Shown: positions 14,521-17,673 of the stretch, piece after piece | How the letters are laid out: the number at the start of each line of letters is the position of its first letter | Numbering within the stretch: position 1 is the stretch's first letter | Notes under the pieces: model-generated | What the model was told of the DNA's origin: nothing | The model's database searches: none | The model's input: the letters and a program-made list of their open reading frames with translations, nothing else | Assembly (NCBI GenBank): GCA_030606525.1 | Contig: JAUWGG010000005.1 | Span: 1-17,673, forward strand | Reading direction: 5' to 3' | Length of the DNA stretch: 17,673 nucleotides | Origin: Methanobacteriota archaeon | Lineage (GTDB): Archaea > Thermoplasmatota > Thermoplasmata > JAUWGG01 | Made by a program: the position numbers and the translations under genes

Positions 14521-14975
14521 TCTTTTACCATCCCATAAGCATCCCTGGAATCAAGATATGAATGGAAATAATAATCCTTCAGCACCTTTTCGAATATATA
14601 ACCGCTGTTCTTATAAAGTGTTATTGCCGGAGTATTTGTCGTCCTCACTTCAAGCTGTATCTTCTTTATCCCGATGGATTTCATTTTATCCTCTATCTTC
14701 TTTATTAAAATTTTTGCTATTCCCCTTTGTTTATAAGCGGGAAGAATATCCACCGTATCAATATGCCCAATCCCCTTGCTTGCATCAGCTGATGCCATGA
14801 TAAACCCTATTAAGCAATTGGAATCCAAGGCAACGATGGTCCAGCCATCTATTCTTTCCAAAAAATATCTAAGCAGGTCTTTTGAGTATGCATACACACC
14901 AGGAAAACAAGCCGTTTCCACGCTGTATATTTCATTCAAATCTGAAAATACGGCCTTGCGATATTGGATTGACAT
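14514..14975 (-). CDS. rimI: RimI/Ard1-like GNAT protein N-acetyltransferase
   Basis: This 153-residue single-domain GNAT would transfer acetyl from acetyl-CoA to a protein N-terminus. The acetyl-CoA loop reads YKQRGIAKIL (81-90), and the second half LEVRTTNTPAITLYKNSGY (108-126) has the asparagine and tyrosine typical of RimI and archaeal Ard1. No other domain is present. The start ATG 14975 has GGAG a few bases upstream. It is 46 bases ahead of gcvPA on the same strand and could be cotranscribed, although gcvPA has its own TATA-like sites. It is divergent from another GNAT gene, though the two acetyltransferase domains do not look like recent duplicates. Confidence 0.85.
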   Translation of the reverse strand: MSIQYRKAVFSDLNEIYSVETACFPGVYAYSKDLLRYFLERIDGWTIVALDSNCLIGFIMASADASKGIGHIDTVDILPAYKQRGIAKILIKKIEDKMKSIGIKKIQLEVRTTNTPAITLYKNSGYIFEKVLKDYYFHSYLDSRDAYGMVKDL

Positions 14976-15082
14976 AGATCTCCATTTAAAAAAAGAAATG
15001 CCCTTTCAAATAAAAAATCTTTCCATCGGCAGATTTTTATTAAATGAATTTATAACACTTTGCATTCCAATTATTGAGTTTG
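14976..15082. promoter_or_regulatory. Divergent promoter region between two GNAT genes
   Basis: This AT-rich 107-base gap must carry both promoters. For the plus-strand giant gene, TTTATAAC (15050-15057) is centred near 15053 and predicts a start at about 15080, practically at GTG 15083, so that transcript may be leaderless. For the minus-strand rimI gene, the AT-rich run at about 15007-15019 is a candidate, leaving a leader that holds the GGAG site. The TATA assignments are by eye. Confidence 0.4.
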
Positions 15083-17673
15083 GTGGTTAAAACGGAGATA
15101 GTGGAGTTCAAGAAGAAGTATGCTGAGTCGTTAGCACGAATGTGGAATGAGAGTGATGAGGGTTGGCCAGGCGGCGCTACCCACGGCATTCCCACGACAG
15201 CTGAAAGAATATTAGAGGAAATAAAGAAGATGAGACCCATCACCACTTATCTTGCTTTAGCTGATGAAAGGGTTGTAGGTGATTGCAGGATCTCCAAGCA
15301 TTGGGAAGAGGAAGATTTGGCCTACGTAGCCTTATTAAGCGTTCATCCCCAATATCACGGTAAAAGCTTCGGAAGAAAGTTATTGGCAAGATCTGTTGAA
15401 AAAACAACCGAGATAGGATTCAAACGATTGGACCTGCACACCTGGGCTGGTAATATGAAGGCGGTGCCAGCATACAAAAAGACTGGTTTTTTTTGGGTTC
15501 CCAATACCCAAGTTTACATGCAAAACTTTCTGCCAGAAATTCTCAACTACCCGCTGGCAAAACCCTTTTTTAGAAAGCATAATTGGTATGATTGCTTTAA
15601 GAGGACTATTAAAGTCGAAGAGGACGATGATAAAAAGAATGGGATGAAAGTTTACAGATACTCATGGGAGGAAGATGGAGAATTATTAAATGTATGGATA
15701 GATAGGGAATCGAGAACAATTCTCGGTATAGAAAACAACGACATTTACATTTTTTCATATTTAGATGAACATGATGCAAAAGCTTGCATGCCTCATACGG
15801 TAACATGGGAGATCAAGAATAAGAAGGACAAGGAAAGCAAAATATCAATGCACATTAGCGCACCAGATGGAATCCACGTAGAAGATATCGGCAGAACGAT
15901 CAATCTTAAAAAGAACGAGAGGAAGATATTGAAAGCGGAGTTCACAATCGATGCTGAAATAGAAGAAAAAAATGAAGATAAGGCAGCTCATTCTATCACC
16001 GCAGATTTTGCGATAGATGGAGTGCGAATACCAATAAAAACGGGATTGAGGATAAAGCAGCCAATTGAGATATCGACTTATCCGGAATACATTTCCTTGA
16101 GTCCATGCACAGCAAATGAGATCACATTCAATCTTAAGAACAATGTGAAGAAGAAGATCAATGGGAAAATCCACATCGTCGCAGATAAAGGATTGGAGAT
16201 CGATAAAGGAATCAAGTCATTTGAGGTGGAAAGCGAAGGTCATACTGGCGTACCGTTTAAGATCGATGTTGGCGCAATAGATACAAAGCTTTTGGCTGTG
16301 AAAGCGCATGTTACTTTCGACGATGTAAAGACAAAAACTAAGATCATAAATGTCAAGGTTTTAGATATTGGGGGAACATTGGTCAGCGTTGAAGAAGATA
16401 AGAGATTGATCATAGAAAATAAATGGCTTAGATTGATCATCACCCTGAAGGGAGGGAACATCCAATTATTCGATAAAGAAGCGCAGATAAAGTACATCAG
16501 AGGATTTAGAGAATCGTTAGGTCCACCGTTCTGGCCCTCTGAATTCTCTAATAAAAGATATGATCACAAGATAGAAAAAAGGAATGGATGTGTGAAAATA
16601 ACCCTTTGCATAGATTCCAAGGAACACAGTGGTTTAAGACTTATCAGGGAAATAACAATGTGCTCATCACCAATTATCAAAATTCAGCAAAAACTTGTTA
16701 ATCGAGCTAAAGAAAAAATAAAAATTTGGCTTCAATTGAGCCCACAAAGGGGATTTGAAAATGCACGATTGGTAATACCAACGAAGTATGGAGTGATCGA
16801 AGAGGCGATGATCGATGAAGAGTTTCCTGCTGGGGATAGAGATCTCCCTAAAAAGAATTATTTGAGGGAAGAGTGGAGTGCTTTTGAAGGGAAGGGACAT
16901 GTAACAGGTTTAGTCTGGCATTCTGAGTATGTCGAAGAAACAAGCTTCGGATGGTCGCAAATGCCATCTTTTATTCTCAACTTACCTGAAATTGAAAAGA
17001 ATGGTAGTTTGGAGTTAAAACCAATGTATATTTACGCAGGTGTAGGCGATTGGAACAGTGTTAGGGATATATGGAATAGATCAGTAAAAGGAAATATCCA
17101 TCCTATGGAAAAAGAGAGAACGAGGGGGATATTGGAAGCTGCAACACAGCCAAATCCAATAATCACCGACAAAAGATCTTTCAAATTGGTCATCAACAAT
17201 TATAGAAATAAATCATTAAGCGGGAAAGTAAAAGTTGATATGCCACAGGGATTTAAGATTGACAAGGATGAGTTCAACTTCTCAAATTTGAAAATAGATA
17301 ATCCATTAATAAAGAATATCAAGATCAGCACGACGAAAAAGACTCCGAGCATCTATTCAGGAAAAATCCATCTTACAACAGAATTGTTCGATATAGAGCA
17401 AGATCTGCCTGTCGTTCTTTTGGGAGATCTAGATAAAAAAGAAACAGAAATTACAGAAGAAGACACGATCACCATTAAAAATGGTCTTTACACTTTCAAG
17501 ATAAGTCCGAGTTTTGCAGCTTCGCTTTTTGCGATCGAAAAAGATGGAATAAATAATTTACTCACAAGTTATCCAAAGCCAACGCAACTGTCTTGGTTCA
17601 GACCATGGTTCGGAGGGATAAGACCGATAATGTACGTGGAATCTGAGCAATGGGAATACCCAGGAAAGATTCA
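15083..17673 (+). CDS. GNAT acetyltransferase fused to Ig-like and mutarotase-like domains (3' end cut by window)
   Basis: The frame stays open for 863 codons and runs off the window. Residues 1-165 form a GNAT domain: acetyl-CoA loop HPQYHGKSFGRKL (88-100) and LHTWAGNMKAVPAYKKTGF (118-136). Beyond it lie beta-rich modules: Ig-like segments at about 240-324, 346-427 and 699-781 that resemble each other, and a galactose-mutarotase-like domain at about 441-669 (opening IENKWLRLIITLKGG, WPSEF, then GHVTGLVWH). A second such domain begins near 795 (IKNGLYTFKIS, SWFRPWFGGIRP). No signal peptide or membrane helix is seen, so the protein is probably cytoplasmic. Possible role: acetylation of a sugar or glycan held by the C-terminal modules, which is inference. 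The start is uncertain: GTG 15083 fits leaderless transcription, with TTG 15074 and 15080 as alternatives. There is no clear ribosome-binding site. Confidence 0.8.
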   Translation, partial: MVKTEIVEFKKKYAESLARMWNESDEGWPGGATHGIPTTAERILEEIKKMRPITTYLALADERVVGDCRISKHWEEEDLAYVALLSVHPQYHGKSFGRKLLARSVEKTTEIGFKRLDLHTWAGNMKAVPAYKKTGFFWVPNTQVYMQNFLPEILNYPLAKPFFRKHNWYDCFKRTIKVEEDDDKKNGMKVYRYSWEEDGELLNVWIDRESRTILGIENNDIYIFSYLDEHDAKACMPHTVTWEIKNKKDKESKISMHISAPDGIHVEDIGRTINLKKNERKILKAEFTIDAEIEEKNEDKAAHSITADFAIDGVRIPIKTGLRIKQPIEISTYPEYISLSPCTANEITFNLKNNVKKKINGKIHIVADKGLEIDKGIKSFEVESEGHTGVPFKIDVGAIDTKLLAVKAHVTFDDVKTKTKIINVKVLDIGGTLVSVEEDKRLIIENKWLRLIITLKGGNIQLFDKEAQIKYIRGFRESLGPPFWPSEFSNKRYDHKIEKRNGCVKITLCIDSKEHSGLRLIREITMCSSPIIKIQQKLVNRAKEKIKIWLQLSPQRGFENARLVIPTKYGVIEEAMIDEEFPAGDRDLPKKNYLREEWSAFEGKGHVTGLVWHSEYVEETSFGWSQMPSFILNLPEIEKNGSLELKPMYIYAGVGDWNSVRDIWNRSVKGNIHPMEKERTRGILEAATQPNPIITDKRSFKLVINNYRNKSLSGKVKVDMPQGFKIDKDEFNFSNLKIDNPLIKNIKISTTKKTPSIYSGKIHLTTELFDIEQDLPVVLLGDLDKKETEITEEDTITIKNGLYTFKISPSFAASLFAIEKDGINNLLTSYPKPTQLSWFRPWFGGIRPIMYVESEQWEYPGKI
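15800..17425 (+). repeat. Three diverged Ig-like repeats inside the GNAT fusion protein
   Basis: Coding segments at about 15800-16054, 16118-16363 and 17177-17425 each encode an 80-85-residue beta domain. Each starts with an aromatic/hydrophobic-x-Ile/Leu-Lys/Asn-Asn pattern (WEIKNKK, FNLKNNV, LVINNYR). Each then has a lysine-rich turn, a Gly/Ser-Lys-Ile/Val strand (SKISMHI, GKIHIVA, GKVKVDM) and a Gly-hydrophobic-x-Ile/Val element (DGIHVED, KGLEIDK, QGFKIDK). The second and third are each followed by a mutarotase-like domain. The similarity is at protein level only. Confidence 0.5.

Noticed and set aside
15845..16174. 109-residue minus-strand frame, with several others, opposite the giant GNAT gene
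   Set aside because: The plus-strand frame is continuously open with recognisable domains for 863 codons; the minus-strand frames are short and lack start signals.
1..17673. tRNA genes, rRNA genes or CRISPR arrays
   Set aside because: I looked for the T-loop GGTTCRAATC pattern, long conserved RNA segments and regularly spaced direct repeats by eye and saw none; a covariance-model scan was not possible.

Overview
The window is archaeal. The evidence is an archaeal-type elongation factor 1A followed by uS10, a Dph6-type PP-loop enzyme, split glycine decarboxylase subunits, a methylthioadenosine phosphorylase with a C-terminal CXC pair, TATA-like boxes placed for leaderless or short-leader transcripts, and GGAGG/GGTG ribosome-binding sites. 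The EF1A and uS10 proteins look euryarchaeal in the broad sense, perhaps near Thermoplasmatota, but I cannot place the lineage. The sequence is AT-rich and densely coded, with no tRNA, rRNA or CRISPR array seen.

Layout. Positions 1-345 are the 3' end of an IS200/IS605-type element: a TnpB remnant that has lost its zinc ribbon, plus the element's right-end hairpin. A small two-cysteine protein follows (401-550), then a zinc-dependent alcohol dehydrogenase (626-1654), a transglutaminase-like protein whose N-terminus appears frameshifted (1697-2484), and a Dph6-like diphthine-ammonia ligase (2550-3233). A phenylacetate-CoA ligase lies convergent (3244-4542, minus). Next comes a large fusion protein, winged helix - STAND NTPase - SAM methyltransferase (4677-6812), then EF1A and uS10 (6977-8593).

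The minus strand from 14975 down to 8599 holds tightly packed genes: a RimI-like acetyltransferase; gcvPA-gcvPB-mtnP, joined by 4-nt start/stop overlaps, with a 50-residue zinc-ribbon protein after them; and a membrane-associated set of TIGR00266/AIM24 protein, tiny two-helix membrane protein and MscS channel. A 107-bp divergent promoter region then leads to a giant plus-strand gene (15083 to beyond the window end). Its product carries a GNAT acetyltransferase domain, repeated Ig-like domains and galactose-mutarotase-like domains.

How the genes work together. GcvPA and GcvPB form one decarboxylase, and their translation looks coupled to that of MTA phosphorylase. EF1A and uS10 are a remnant of the str operon. 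The TIGR00266, membrane-peptide and MscS genes look like one envelope or osmotic-stress unit. The two architectures most worth following are the STAND-methyltransferase fusion and the GNAT/Ig/mutarotase giant. Functions for both are inference from domain recognition alone.
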